Source: Bacteroidota bacterium
GTDB lineage: Bacteria; Bacteroidota; Bacteroidia; Flavobacteriales; Flavobacteriaceae
Direction: 5' to 3'
Assembly (NCBI GenBank): GCA_023434025.1
Contig: JAEYTL010000056.1
Location: 109,294 to 173,293 of the forward strand
Length of the DNA: 64,000 nucleotides
Position numbers and translations under genes: made by a program. Every line of letters starts with the position of its first letter. The first letter of the stretch is position 1. Shown in pieces: positions 57,438 to 64,000 of the stretch. Below the pieces are notes generated by a model that was given only the letters and a program-made list of their open reading frames with translations, did no database searches and had not been told where the DNA came from.

Positions 57438-58571
57438 ATGAGCGGCATCTACATCCATATTCCCTTCTGCAAACAAGCTTGCCACTATTGCGACTTTCAT
57501 TTTTCCACCGCTATGAAAAAGAAAGACGAGATGGTTTTGGCTTTGGCTAAAGAAATTGCCATGCGGAAAGAAGAGTTTAAAAACGACGTGGTGGAAACCA
57601 TTTATTTTGGTGGCGGAACCCCGAGTATATTAGCGATTGAAGATTTACGATTGTTGATTGATGAAGTGTATAAAAACTATAATGTTGTTGAAAATCCCGA
57701 AATTACTGTTGAAGCCAATCCCGACGATTTGGATAATGAAACAATACGTCAATTAGCCAATTCATCAATTAACCGCCTTTCCATCGGCATTCAATCTTTT
57801 TTTGAAGAGGATTTAAAACTCATGAACCGGGCTCACAATGCCGAAGAAGCTAAAAAATGCCTGGAAGAAGCGACAAAACACTTTGATAATATTTCGCTCG
57901 ATCTAATTTACGGTATTCCCGGCATGAGCAACAAAAAATGGATTCAGAATATTGAAACGGCCTTGTCTTTCGGCATTCCTCATATTTCGAGTTATGCGTT
58001 GACGGTTGAACCGAAAACGGCGTTGCATTCGTTTATTCAAAAAGGAGTTATTCCGGTTCCTGACGATGAAGCAGCTCAGGAGCATTTTGAAATTTTAGTC
58101 AAAAAACTGGAAGAGGCCGGTTTTATTCACTACGAATTATCCAATTTTGGAAAGGAAAACTATTTTTCCAAAAACAATTCAAGTTATTGGTTAGGTAAAA
58201 AATACATCGGCATTGGTCCGTCTGCCCATAGTTATGATGGCGAAAAACGCGGCTGGAATGTATCAAATAATACACTATATATCAAATCAATCCAGGAAGG
58301 AAAATTACCGATAGAAACCGAAACTTTATCCAAAACCGACCGGTATAACGAATATGTGATGACGGGTTTACGGACGATTTGGGGCATTTCGTTAGACCGG
58401 ATTCTAACTGAATTTGGTCAGACTTATTTGGATTACCTCAACCAACAAGCCGCCAAATATATTGAAGATCATTTACTTTTTGTGGATGAGAACGTTTTGC
58501 GAACGACCCGTAAAGGAAAGTTTTTGAGCGACGGGATTGCATCAGACTTATTTTTATTAAATTTGGAGTAA
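57438..58571 (+). CDS. hemW: radical SAM heme chaperone HemW
   Basis: 377 residues from ATG 57438 (TTG 57420 falls inside the repeat). The radical SAM cluster motif CKQACHYC follows YIHIPF at the N-terminus; FGGGTPS, NPDDLD and the HemN_C-like C-terminal part (YNEYVMTGLRTIWG) are present. HemW-type proteins pass heme to respiratory enzymes; they are often mislabelled as coproporphyrinogen oxidase. The CNxC-type CxxxCxxC without a fourth Cys and the short N-terminus agree with HemW. Confidence 0.92.
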   Translation: MSGIYIHIPFCKQACHYCDFHFSTAMKKKDEMVLALAKEIAMRKEEFKNDVVETIYFGGGTPSILAIEDLRLLIDEVYKNYNVVENPEITVEANPDDLDNETIRQLANSSINRLSIGIQSFFEEDLKLMNRAHNAEEAKKCLEEATKHFDNISLDLIYGIPGMSNKKWIQNIETALSFGIPHISSYALTVEPKTALHSFIQKGVIPVPDDEAAQEHFEILVKKLEEAGFIHYELSNFGKENYFSKNNSSYWLGKKYIGIGPSAHSYDGEKRGWNVSNNTLYIKSIQEGKLPIETETLSKTDRYNEYVMTGLRTIWGISLDRILTEFGQTYLDYLNQQAAKYIEDHLLFVDENVLRTTRKGKFLSDGIASDLFLLNLE

Positions 58572-59074
58572 TTTAACCGCAAAGTTCGCAAAGATTTATG
58601 CGAAGAACGCGAGATTCATAATTAATATAAACGCCAAAAAGAATATATCATGACAGAAAATGAATTATCCAAAATTGTGGTTAATTGTGCTTATAAAGTT
58701 CACAAAAGTCTTGGTCCGGGACTACTTGAAAGTGCTTATGAAGAATGTTTGTTTTATGAACTAAATAAAACAGGTCTGAAAATTGAAAAACAAAAGGCAT
58801 TACCACTTATTTATGAGGAAGTAAAACTTGAAATTGGTTATCGAATCGATTTAATCATTGAAAACAAATTAATTGTAGAAATAAAATCGGTAGAATCTTT
58901 AAATGATGTTCATTTTGCACAATTATTAACCTATTTAAAATTAACAGATTCCAGATTGGGATTACTCATAAATTTCAATGTATCCTTGATTAAAAATGGT
59001 ATTAAAAGAATCGCCAATAACTTATAATTACTTTGCGAACTCTGCGTAAATCTTTGCGAACTTTGCGGTTAAAT
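58571..59074. repeat. inverted-repeat element carrying the second GxxExxY gene
   Basis: 28-bp perfect inverted repeat: 58571-58598 and 59047-59074, beginning ATTTAACCGCAAAGTTCGCA. Matching continues weakly inward (GCGAAGAACGC against GCGAACTCTGC, complemented). The first base is the last base of the hemW stop codon, and the right arm ends 6 bases before the cyclase ATG. An empty relative of the same family is at 60685-60770. Confidence 0.88.
58650..59027 (+). CDS. GxxExxY protein (PD-(D/E)XK nuclease-like fold), second copy
   Basis: 125 residues. GLLESAYEE gives the GxxExxY motif; Asp in GYRIDLII, Glu-Ile-Lys in VEIKSVESL and the AQLLTYLK helix complete a possible PD-(D/E)XK site. It is similar in length and order to the copy at 38586 but clearly diverged, so the two were not duplicated recently. 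It stands alone between the arms of a 28-bp inverted repeat, away from any pathway partner. Confidence 0.9.
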   Translation: MTENELSKIVVNCAYKVHKSLGPGLLESAYEECLFYELNKTGLKIEKQKALPLIYEEVKLEIGYRIDLIIENKLIVEIKSVESLNDVHFAQLLTYLKLTDSRLGLLINFNVSLIKNGIKRIANNL

Positions 59075-59080
59075 AAAAAT

Positions 59081-59845
59081 ATGAAAGCTACAATTACATA
59101 CAACAATACAACCTTCCAAATAGATTTATCAAAACCCATTGATATTTCACTACCCTTATCCAACACAGAAAACAATCCGATTGCGTGGTACATCGAAAAA
59201 CCACAGATTGAACCCGTTCGTTTTGGTTCATGGGTGGGAAGTGTAAAGGGCGGTTCAACGACAAATTTCAACAACATCTTTTTTAATCCGCACGGGCACG
59301 GAACGCATACGGAATGTCTGGGACATATAACCAAGGAATTTTTCAGTATTAATCAAGCACTGAAATCATTCTTTTTCACAGCCCAACTGATTTCCATTCA
59401 ACCGGAACAACAAGGAGAGGATTTTGTGATCACGAAAAGTCAAGTAGAAAAAGCGTTAGGTAATGCAATTCCGGAAGCCATCGTGATTCGTACTTTACCC
59501 AATTTAGAAGAAAAAAAATCGAAAAATTATTCGCATACCAATCCGCCTTATTTACATGAAGATGCGGCTATTTTTATTCGCGAAAGCGGTATTCAACATT
59601 TGCTTATTGATTTGCCAAGCGTGGACAAAGAAAAAGACGAAGGCAAATTATTGGCTCACAAAGCCTTTTGGAATGTGAAAGACGTGAATCATCTGAATGA
59701 CGATGCACGAAAAAATGCCACGATTACGGAGTTGATTTTTGTTGGTGATGCTGTGAAAGATGGTTCTTTTTTATTGAATTTGCAGATTGCTTCATTTGAA
59801 AATGATGCGAGTCCGAGTAAGCCGATTTTGTTTAGTTTGGAGTAA
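59081..59845 (+). CDS. cyclase-family protein (kynurenine formamidase-like)
   Basis: 254 residues from ATG 59081; the longer frame begins in the repeat arm and would give a basic, repeat-encoded leader. The metal-binding motif appears as HGHGTHTECLGH (family HxGTHxDxPxH, with Glu in place of Asp). Members hydrolyse N-formylkynurenine or cyclise/dehydrate small acids; the substrate is not evident here. The last codons (FSLE and stop) coincide with the start of the next inverted-repeat element. Confidence 0.83.
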   Translation: MKATITYNNTTFQIDLSKPIDISLPLSNTENNPIAWYIEKPQIEPVRFGSWVGSVKGGSTTNFNNIFFNPHGHGTHTECLGHITKEFFSINQALKSFFFTAQLISIQPEQQGEDFVITKSQVEKALGNAIPEAIVIRTLPNLEEKKSKNYSHTNPPYLHEDAAIFIRESGIQHLLIDLPSVDKEKDEGKLLAHKAFWNVKDVNHLNDDARKNATITELIFVGDAVKDGSFLLNLQIASFENDASPSKPILFSLE

Positions 59846-59853
59846 GAAGTAGA

Positions 59854-60305
59854 TAGTTTGGAGTAAGGAGTTAAAAATAAAATTATGGATTATAGAGATT
59901 TATTAGCCTATAAAAAATCCTTTGCTTTAGCGATGATGATTTTTGAAGTTTCCAAAGAATTTCCGAAAGAAGAAAAATATTCATTAACCGATCAAATAAG
60001 ACGAAGTTCAAGAAGTGTGACTGTTACATTAACAGAAGCGTATAGAAAAAGAACATATCCAAAAAACTTTTTTAGTAAATTAACTGACACAGAAGCTGAA
60101 AACTCAGAAACTCAAGTTTGGCTTGATTTCTCATTTTCTTGTGGCTATTTGAATGAAATAAAACATTCTGAATTAAGTAGTTTAAATGATGAAATTGGAA
60201 AATTAATTCGTTATATGATGAATAATCCTGATAAATTCGGTTCTTCAAAAATTTGAATAATTTATCTTAATTTACTCCCTACTAAAAACTCCTTACTCCC
60301 AACTA
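59854..60305. repeat. inverted-repeat element carrying a four-helix-bundle gene
   Basis: TAGTTTGGAGTAAGGAGTT at 59854-59872 and the complement of 60287-60305 match at 18 of 19 positions. Each arm also holds further GGAGTAAG-like units (left from 59833, right to 60319). The four-helix-bundle gene fills the centre. The left outer unit overlaps the cyclase stop codon. Confidence 0.8.
59885..60256 (+). CDS. four-helix-bundle protein (23S rRNA intervening-sequence family)
   Basis: 123 residues. YRDLLAYKKSFALAMMIFEVSKEFPKEEKYSL-type start (split motif: Y..LLAYKKS, then FPKEEKYSLTDQIRRSSRSV) is diagnostic of the S23p/IVP family, first seen inside intervening sequences of 23S rRNA genes and now known as a free-standing gene in many Bacteroidota. 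It usually forms a pentamer; the function is unknown. Here it is bounded by inverted repeats and lies between unrelated genes. Confidence 0.92.
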   Translation: MDYRDLLAYKKSFALAMMIFEVSKEFPKEEKYSLTDQIRRSSRSVTVTLTEAYRKRTYPKNFFSKLTDTEAENSETQVWLDFSFSCGYLNEIKHSELSSLNDEIGKLIRYMMNNPDKFGSSKI

Positions 60306-60322
60306 TAAACTCCCAACTAATT

Positions 60323-60688
60323 ATGAATATTCAACAACTTTATGATTATTGTTTGTCTAAAAAAGGCGTCACCGAACATTTTCCGTTTGATGAAGATACC
60401 TTAGTTTTTAAAGTAGGCGGAAAAATGTTCTGTCTCACTTCTTTGAAAGATTGGGAAAAAGGAACACCTTCTTTAAATTTAAAATGTGATCCTGAAAAAG
60501 CATTGGAACTTCGAGCGGAATATGATGCCATAAATCCCGGTTATCACATGAGTAAAGTACATTGGAACACTGTCGCTTTTCACAGTGATGTAAATGATCA
60601 AATAATGCGGGAGCTAATCAACCATTCGTATGAACTGGTTTTTAAAAGTTTGACGAAGAAGGTGCAGCGTGAGGTTGAAAATTCTTAA
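60323..60688 (+). CDS. MmcQ/YjbR family DNA-binding-like protein
   Basis: 121 residues with the typical YjbR layout: N-terminal helix MNIQQLYDYCLSKKG, FPFDEDTLVFKVGGKMF strand pair, LKCDPEKALELR, and YHMSKVHWNTV. The fold resembles MotA/DNA-binding 'double wing' proteins; no partner is known. The next inverted-repeat element starts one base before its stop codon. Confidence 0.9.
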   Translation: MNIQQLYDYCLSKKGVTEHFPFDEDTLVFKVGGKMFCLTSLKDWEKGTPSLNLKCDPEKALELRAEYDAINPGYHMSKVHWNTVAFHSDVNDQIMRELINHSYELVFKSLTKKVQREVENS

Positions 60689-60770
60689 CCGAAAAGTTAA
60701 CAAAGAATTACGCAAAGAACGCAAAAAACCTTTGTGAACTTAGCGAAAACTTTGCGGTCTTTGCGGTTAA
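60685..60770. repeat. ORF-less palindromic element, same family as the one at 58571
   Basis: An imperfect palindrome of 86 bases: the left side begins TTAACCGAAAAGTTAAC and the right side ends GCGGTCTTTGCGGTTAA. Both arms share the TTAACCGCAAAG...CGCAAAG pattern of the 28-bp repeat around the second GxxExxY gene, but no ORF is enclosed. It overlaps the YjbR stop codon and ends 6 bases before the DUF4407 stop on minus. Confidence 0.75.
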
Positions 60771-60776
60771 CCTAAC

Positions 60777-61877
60777 TTAAAGTGACTTCTTCTGTTTTTC
60801 TACAAACCCATCGGCTTGTAGTTCTAACAATTCAATCGCTCGTTTTTTCTTGTAATCGTATAAACTTTTGTCTTCCCGAATATCGGCATACACTTTATCG
60901 TAGATAGAAGCATCGGTTTGTTTTTGTAAATCACTTTGGTATTTGTTTTGAGCCAATACGTTTTTCACAGCTAATTCGCCTTCTTCCTGTTTAAAATCAT
61001 ATTCGCCTCGTGGCGATAATAATTTGGCAATAATTGGTGAAGTTTCTATAGCTAAGAAAAGTAACATAATAAAAAAGGATGGCAACCAAGGTAATGTATC
61101 TAAGGCATTGATGCGAGCCATTAAACCGTCAAAACCATCGATGATAGGTTGTGTTTCGGCTATTTTTTTATCTAAATCGGTTTGAAGGGTTTTACCTTTT
61201 GCTTCTAATTCCGTAATTTTTGCTTGATTGGTTGTTTTTAAAGTCGCTAATTCCTGCAAAGCGGCATCGTGTTTTTCTCGCTTTTCTTTGTAAACCGGTC
61301 CTTTTCCCAGTTTTTTGGTTCCGGCAGTTCCTTCGGCTTCTGTAATGTAAACAGCATATAAATCGTTGACTTCTTTTTCTTTTTTCGTAATATCACTTTT
61401 CAAACTGTCGATTTGAGCTTTGTTTTTATCTAAATCTGATTGGAAATAATTGGCCACTTGTTTTTTATTGTTCATTGCCATTTCATTCTTTTCTTTCAGT
61501 AAAACGGTGTTAATCTCTTTTTCAAAAATTTTGATTTCCAATGGTTTGGAAATGACTATCGCAATAATAATGGCCAGCACAATCCGGGGTGAAGCCTGGA
61601 TGAATTCATCTAAAAAGCTGTCTCTCTTTTTGATGGTGGAAACAATGAAACGGTCGAGGTTAAAAATAAGCAAACCCCAGACGAGTCCGAAAAACACCGC
61701 CGTATATACGTTGTCAAAAACAGTGTAAAGTGCATAACTACCCGCGATAAACGCCATAACAGCCGTAAAGAAAACCGTAGCCCCGATTCCGGCATATTTG
61801 TTTTGTTCGCCGTTGGAACAGCTTTCAAGAATTTGCTTGTCGGCACCCGAACAAAGCAGGAAGAATTTTTTGAGCAT
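60777..61877 (-). CDS. DUF4407 membrane protein
   Basis: 366 residues. Four membrane helices, two near the N-terminus (about 30-75), one near 90-110 and one around 265-285, flank a long charged coiled coil (about 130-250, KKEKEVNDLYAVYITEAEG). The start MLKKFFLLCSGAD and the RFIVSTIKK motif are typical of DUF4407. Function unknown; some relatives are linked to phage or vesicle-like structures, but nothing around this copy shows that. A TAAATTTG box (61909-61916, complement) precedes it. Confidence 0.87.
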   Translation of the reverse strand: MLKKFFLLCSGADKQILESCSNGEQNKYAGIGATVFFTAVMAFIAGSYALYTVFDNVYTAVFFGLVWGLLIFNLDRFIVSTIKKRDSFLDEFIQASPRIVLAIIIAIVISKPLEIKIFEKEINTVLLKEKNEMAMNNKKQVANYFQSDLDKNKAQIDSLKSDITKKEKEVNDLYAVYITEAEGTAGTKKLGKGPVYKEKREKHDAALQELATLKTTNQAKITELEAKGKTLQTDLDKKIAETQPIIDGFDGLMARINALDTLPWLPSFFIMLLFLAIETSPIIAKLLSPRGEYDFKQEEGELAVKNVLAQNKYQSDLQKQTDASIYDKVYADIREDKSLYDYKKKRAIELLELQADGFVEKQKKSL

Positions 61878-61908
61878 GATGATTGATTTTGATGATGATT
61901 GATCAGTA

Positions 61909-61916
61909 CAAATTTA
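61909..61916 (-). promoter_or_regulatory. -7 box of the DUF4407 gene
   Basis: TAAATTTG on the minus strand, exact consensus match, 31 bases before ATG 61877. No -33 TTG at the normal distance. Confidence 0.45.
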
Positions 61917-61989
61917 ACGCCAAATGTTTCAATTTGTTGTGGTACAATTTATTTGTTTCATGTTTCAGGTTGATTTTGGTATGTGTCAG

Positions 61990-62160
61990 AATTTGGTTTA
62001 ACAGCACAATTTGCACCCGGGATAGCAGCGAAAAGCCCGCAGGACGGAGATTGTATTTTTTGCGGGTTGGACCGGCGACCAGCAGAAGCCCGGATCTGAC
62101 CCGACAAAAAACCAATCTGCGGACGAGGACTTGCAGCGGATAGCCCGAAAGGAGCCATAA
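61990..62160. other. GC-richer segment with three CAGC-AGCCCG units; possible structured RNA
   Basis: The only gap above 300 bases (61878-62222) contains this segment, clearly richer in G and C than its surroundings. Three units recur: CAGCGAAAAGCCCG, CAGCAGAAGCCCGG and CAGCGGATAGCCCG (62025-62040, 62080-62093, 62134-62147). CCCGCA/TGCGGG (62036-62041, 62061-62066) can pair. The small open frames across it have no sensible protein. A structured RNA or a genus-wide repeat is more likely; the Flavo-1 RNA motif is one known candidate, unconfirmed. The right end (62204-62219) has a TTTGCG-type arm again. Confidence 0.4.
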
Positions 62161-62222
62161 AAAAACCGCCTACTCAACTCAACTGAATAAACGGTTATAC
62201 AATTTGCGAATTTGCGGTTGAT

Positions 62223-63611
62223 TTATTTACTCAACTCCACAAAATACTTGTAAAACAACGGAATGGTTTCGATTCCTTTGAGGTAATTGAATACCCCGAA
62301 GTGTTCGTTAGGCGAGTGAATGGCATCGCTGTCGAGACCGAATCCCATCAGGATGGTTTTGGACTTCAGTTCTTTTTCGAACAGTGCCACAATCGGAATA
62401 CTGCCTCCGGAACGCACCGGAATAGCCGGAACGCCAAAAGTTTCAGTATAGGCTTTGTTGGCCGCCTGGTAACCTATGCTGTCTATTGGTGTTACATACC
62501 CCTGGCCACCGTGATGAGGCGTTACTTTAACTTTTACCGATTTCGGGGCAATGCTTTCAAAATGTTTTTTAAACAATTCGGTGATTTCTTCCCAGTCCTG
62601 ATGCGGAACTAACCGCATGGAAATTTTGGCATAGGCTTTACTGGCGATAACGGTTTTGGCTCCTTCTCCGGTATAACCGCCCCAAATGCCGTTGACATCC
62701 AACGTTGGCCGGATGGAATTGCGTTCATTGGTTACATAACCGGCTTCGCCGTGAACATCATCAATATCAAGTGCATTTTTGTAGCTTTCCAACGAGAACG
62801 GAGCTTTGGCCATTTCGGCTCTTTCTGCTGCAGAAAGTTCTTCTACTTTGTCATAAAAACCGGGAATGGTGATGTGGTTATTTTCGTCATGCAGCGAAGC
62901 AATCATTTTGGCTAAAATATTGATGGGGTTTGCTACAGCTCCGCCATATAATCCGGAGTGTAAATCGCGGTTGGGCCCGGTTACTTCCACTTCCACATAG
63001 CTCAACCCCCGTAATCCGGTAGTGATGGAAGGTTGCTGATTGGAAATCATCCCGGTATCGGAGATCAAAATCACATCGTTGGCCAGTTTTTCCTGGTTGC
63101 GTTCCACAAACCAGCTCAAGCTTTTGGAGCCCACTTCCTCCTCGCCTTCTATCATAAATTTAACATTACAAGGCAGGCAATTGTTGGCAATCATATATTC
63201 AAAAGCTTTCACATGCATATACATCTGCCCCTTGTCATCACACGAACCCCGGGCAAAAATAGCTCCCTCCGGGTGAATTTCGGTCGTTTTAATAACCGGT
63301 TCAAACGGAGGCGATGTCCACAAATCCATCGGATCCGGCGGTTGCACATCGTAGTGGCCGTACACTAAAACTGTTGGTAAATTTCTATCGATGATTTTTT
63401 CTCCGTAAACGATAGGGTAACCGGGTGTTTCGCAAAGCTCCACCAGATCACATCCGGCTTTTTCAAGACTGGCTTTTACGGCTTCTGCGGTATCGATAAC
63501 ATCCTGAGAATAGGCAGAATCGGCACTTACAGAAGGTATTTTGAGTAATTCGATTAATTCATTAATGAAACGTTCTTTGTTTTGCTGAACGTAATTTTTG
63601 ATGTTGTTCAT
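62223..63611 (-). CDS. M20-family dipeptidase
   Basis: 462 residues. Metal ligands: His in VYGHYDVQP, Asp in GSCDDKGQ, Glu pair in EGEEEVGS (catalytic base and ligand), and the late His in SDAIHSPNEHFG. The dimerisation lid is in the middle (about 200-320). It resembles the PepV/CNDP-like M20 dipeptidases, cytosolic, and could finish the breakdown of dipeptides brought in by the POT carriers. Promoter box TACTTTTG at 63637-63644 on the complement. Confidence 0.92.
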   Translation of the reverse strand: MNNIKNYVQQNKERFINELIELLKIPSVSADSAYSQDVIDTAEAVKASLEKAGCDLVELCETPGYPIVYGEKIIDRNLPTVLVYGHYDVQPPDPMDLWTSPPFEPVIKTTEIHPEGAIFARGSCDDKGQMYMHVKAFEYMIANNCLPCNVKFMIEGEEEVGSKSLSWFVERNQEKLANDVILISDTGMISNQQPSITTGLRGLSYVEVEVTGPNRDLHSGLYGGAVANPINILAKMIASLHDENNHITIPGFYDKVEELSAAERAEMAKAPFSLESYKNALDIDDVHGEAGYVTNERNSIRPTLDVNGIWGGYTGEGAKTVIASKAYAKISMRLVPHQDWEEITELFKKHFESIAPKSVKVKVTPHHGGQGYVTPIDSIGYQAANKAYTETFGVPAIPVRSGGSIPIVALFEKELKSKTILMGFGLDSDAIHSPNEHFGVFNYLKGIETIPLFYKYFVELSK

Positions 63612-63636
63612 TGTATAAAATAAAAATGATAAAGTT

Positions 63637-63644
63637 CAAAAGTA
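63637..63644 (-). promoter_or_regulatory. -7 box of the M20 dipeptidase gene
   Basis: TACTTTTG on the minus strand, exact TAnnTTTG match 25 bases before ATG 63611. Confidence 0.45.
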
Positions 63645-63701
63645 CAAAAAAATTAAGGGTAAAAAAATTTGAAAATCATGATTAAAATTCAAAATATTAT
63701 C

Positions 63702-63709
63702 TATATTTG
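63702..63709 (+). promoter_or_regulatory. -7 box of tRNA-Leu
   Basis: TATATTTG followed by GCACCC, the same sequence and context as in front of tRNA-Phe (TATATTTGCACCC). It lies 37 bases before the tRNA. Confidence 0.6.
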
Positions 63710-63746
63710 CACCCACTTACTGAAACAGTCACTGTTTTACAAGCCT

Positions 63747-63828
63747 GCGGGTGTGGTGAAATTGGTAGACACGCCAGACTTAGGATCTGGTGCCGCAAGG
63801 TGTGAAGGTTCGAGTCCTTTCACCCGCA
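63747..63828 (+). tRNA. tRNA-Leu (TAG)
   Basis: 82 bases with a long variable arm. Acceptor GCGGGTG/CACCCGC, anticodon loop with TAG, variable arm around TGCCGCAAGGTGT, T loop TTCGAGT. CCA is not encoded. Decodes CUA and other CUN codons. Confidence 0.97.
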
Positions 63829-63836
63829 CAAAAACA

Positions 63837-63867
63837 AATGCAATCAATTAAATTGATTGCATTTTTT
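63837..63867. terminator. terminator after tRNA-Leu
   Basis: Near-perfect palindrome (63837-63849 with 63851-63863, core GCAATCAATT) followed by a T-run. A-rich on the other side, so it can also serve the convergent acyl-CoA dehydrogenase gene. Confidence 0.8.
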
Positions 63868-63880
63868 GTTTTGTTTATTC

Positions 63881-64000
63881 TCAATCTTTAAGAATATTTC
63901 TTGAAATAACTAATTTTTGTATTTCCGTCGTTCCTTCTCCGATAGTACACAGTTTTGAATCTCTAAAGAATTTTTCTACAGGGAAATCTTTAGTATATCC
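63881..64000 (-). CDS. acyl-CoA dehydrogenase, C-terminal end
   Basis: Only the last 39 codons and the stop are in the window; the gene enters from the right edge on the minus strand. The reading GYTKDFPVEKFFRDSK and IGEGTTEIQKLVISRNIL is the conserved C-terminal end of acyl-CoA dehydrogenases (the GT-E-I-Q helix that contacts FAD of the partner subunit). Substrate length cannot be told from this part. Confidence 0.9.
   Translation of the reverse strand, partial: GYTKDFPVEKFFRDSKLCTIGEGTTEIQKLVISRNILKD

Noticed and set aside
57438..58571. Oxygen-independent coproporphyrinogen oxidase (HemN)
   Set aside because: The short N-terminus and the CxxxCxxC without the extra HemN Cys agree with the HemW chaperone group.
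59033..59080. Upstream start of the cyclase gene
   Set aside because: The first 16 codons would be encoded by the inverted-repeat arm and give a basic RTLRKSLRTLR leader unlike the family.
57370..60775. CRISPR array, suggested by repeated short units
   Set aside because: The units are inverted arms of single elements, of different sequence at each site, without regular direct repeats, spacers or cas genes.
61883..62143. Open frames of 66-86 codons on both strands in the GC-richer gap
   Set aside because: They arise from the repeated CAGC/AGCCCG units, overlap each other on both strands, have no recognisable domain and no promoter or start context.

Overview
The window looks like chromosomal DNA of a member of Bacteroidota, most probably Flavobacteriaceae (Flavobacterium-like). 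Evidence: AT-rich intergenic DNA; promoters of the TAnnTTTG type instead of sigma70 boxes; almost no Shine-Dalgarno sequences; a SusC/SusD system; two proteins with type IX secretion C-terminal domains; a class II HMG-CoA reductase of the mevalonate pathway; POT transporters paired with a DPP IV-type peptidase; GxxExxY and four-helix-bundle proteins. I see no rRNA, prophage, transposase or CRISPR.

Layout. 1-3.4 kb (+): end of lpxB, a C40 peptidase lipoprotein, ComEC. 3.4-9.9 kb (-): two exported thioredoxin-like proteins, then dipeptidyl peptidase and two POT peptide transporters. 10-12.3 kb (+): HMG-CoA reductase and a GYDIA-type GHMP kinase, ending in a bidirectional terminator. 12.3-20 kb (-): PpiD-like foldase, and the run coaX - outer membrane protein - TPR protein - LptC - small membrane protein - CNNM/CorC protein. 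20.1 kb: tRNA-Phe. 20.3-23.1 kb (-): AsmA-like protein.

23.2-45.0 kb is a complete starch/maltodextrin utilisation locus. The minus arm is susC-susD-susE-susF-amylase (the amylase carries a T9SS tail). A LacI-type regulator is divergent from it. The plus arm is an SLC45-like MFS transporter, beta-phosphoglucomutase, GH65 maltose phosphorylase, a GxxExxY gene, GH13 neopullulanase, GH31 alpha-glucosidase and a GH13 lipoprotein. Inferred flow: surface amylases cut starch, SusCD(EF) import maltodextrins, periplasmic GH13/GH31 shorten them, the MFS carrier brings maltose to the cytosol, and GH65 plus PgmB give glucose and glucose 6-phosphate.

45.1-56.8 kb: a large lipoprotein joining a phosphoesterase, a kinase-like region and a beta-barrel; GDPD; a BaiN-like flavoprotein; a membrane-bound AraC regulator; an M23 peptidase with T9SS tail; DUF456; a small TonB-C-like lipoprotein; GT2 and YbhN-like proteins. 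56.8-60.7 kb (+): ruvC, hemW, GxxExxY, cyclase, four-helix-bundle protein and YjbR-like protein, with almost every gap filled by an inverted-repeat element. 60.8-64 kb: DUF4407 protein, a GC-richer repeated segment, M20 dipeptidase, tRNA-Leu and the end of an acyl-CoA dehydrogenase gene.

The most unusual material is (a) short palindromic elements sitting directly after stop codons, three of which carry a small ORF (two GxxExxY nuclease-fold proteins, one four-helix-bundle protein) while others are empty; (b) the leader of the maltose transporter gene, which can form mutually exclusive hairpins reaching the start codon; and (c) the phosphoesterase/kinase-like/barrel protein.
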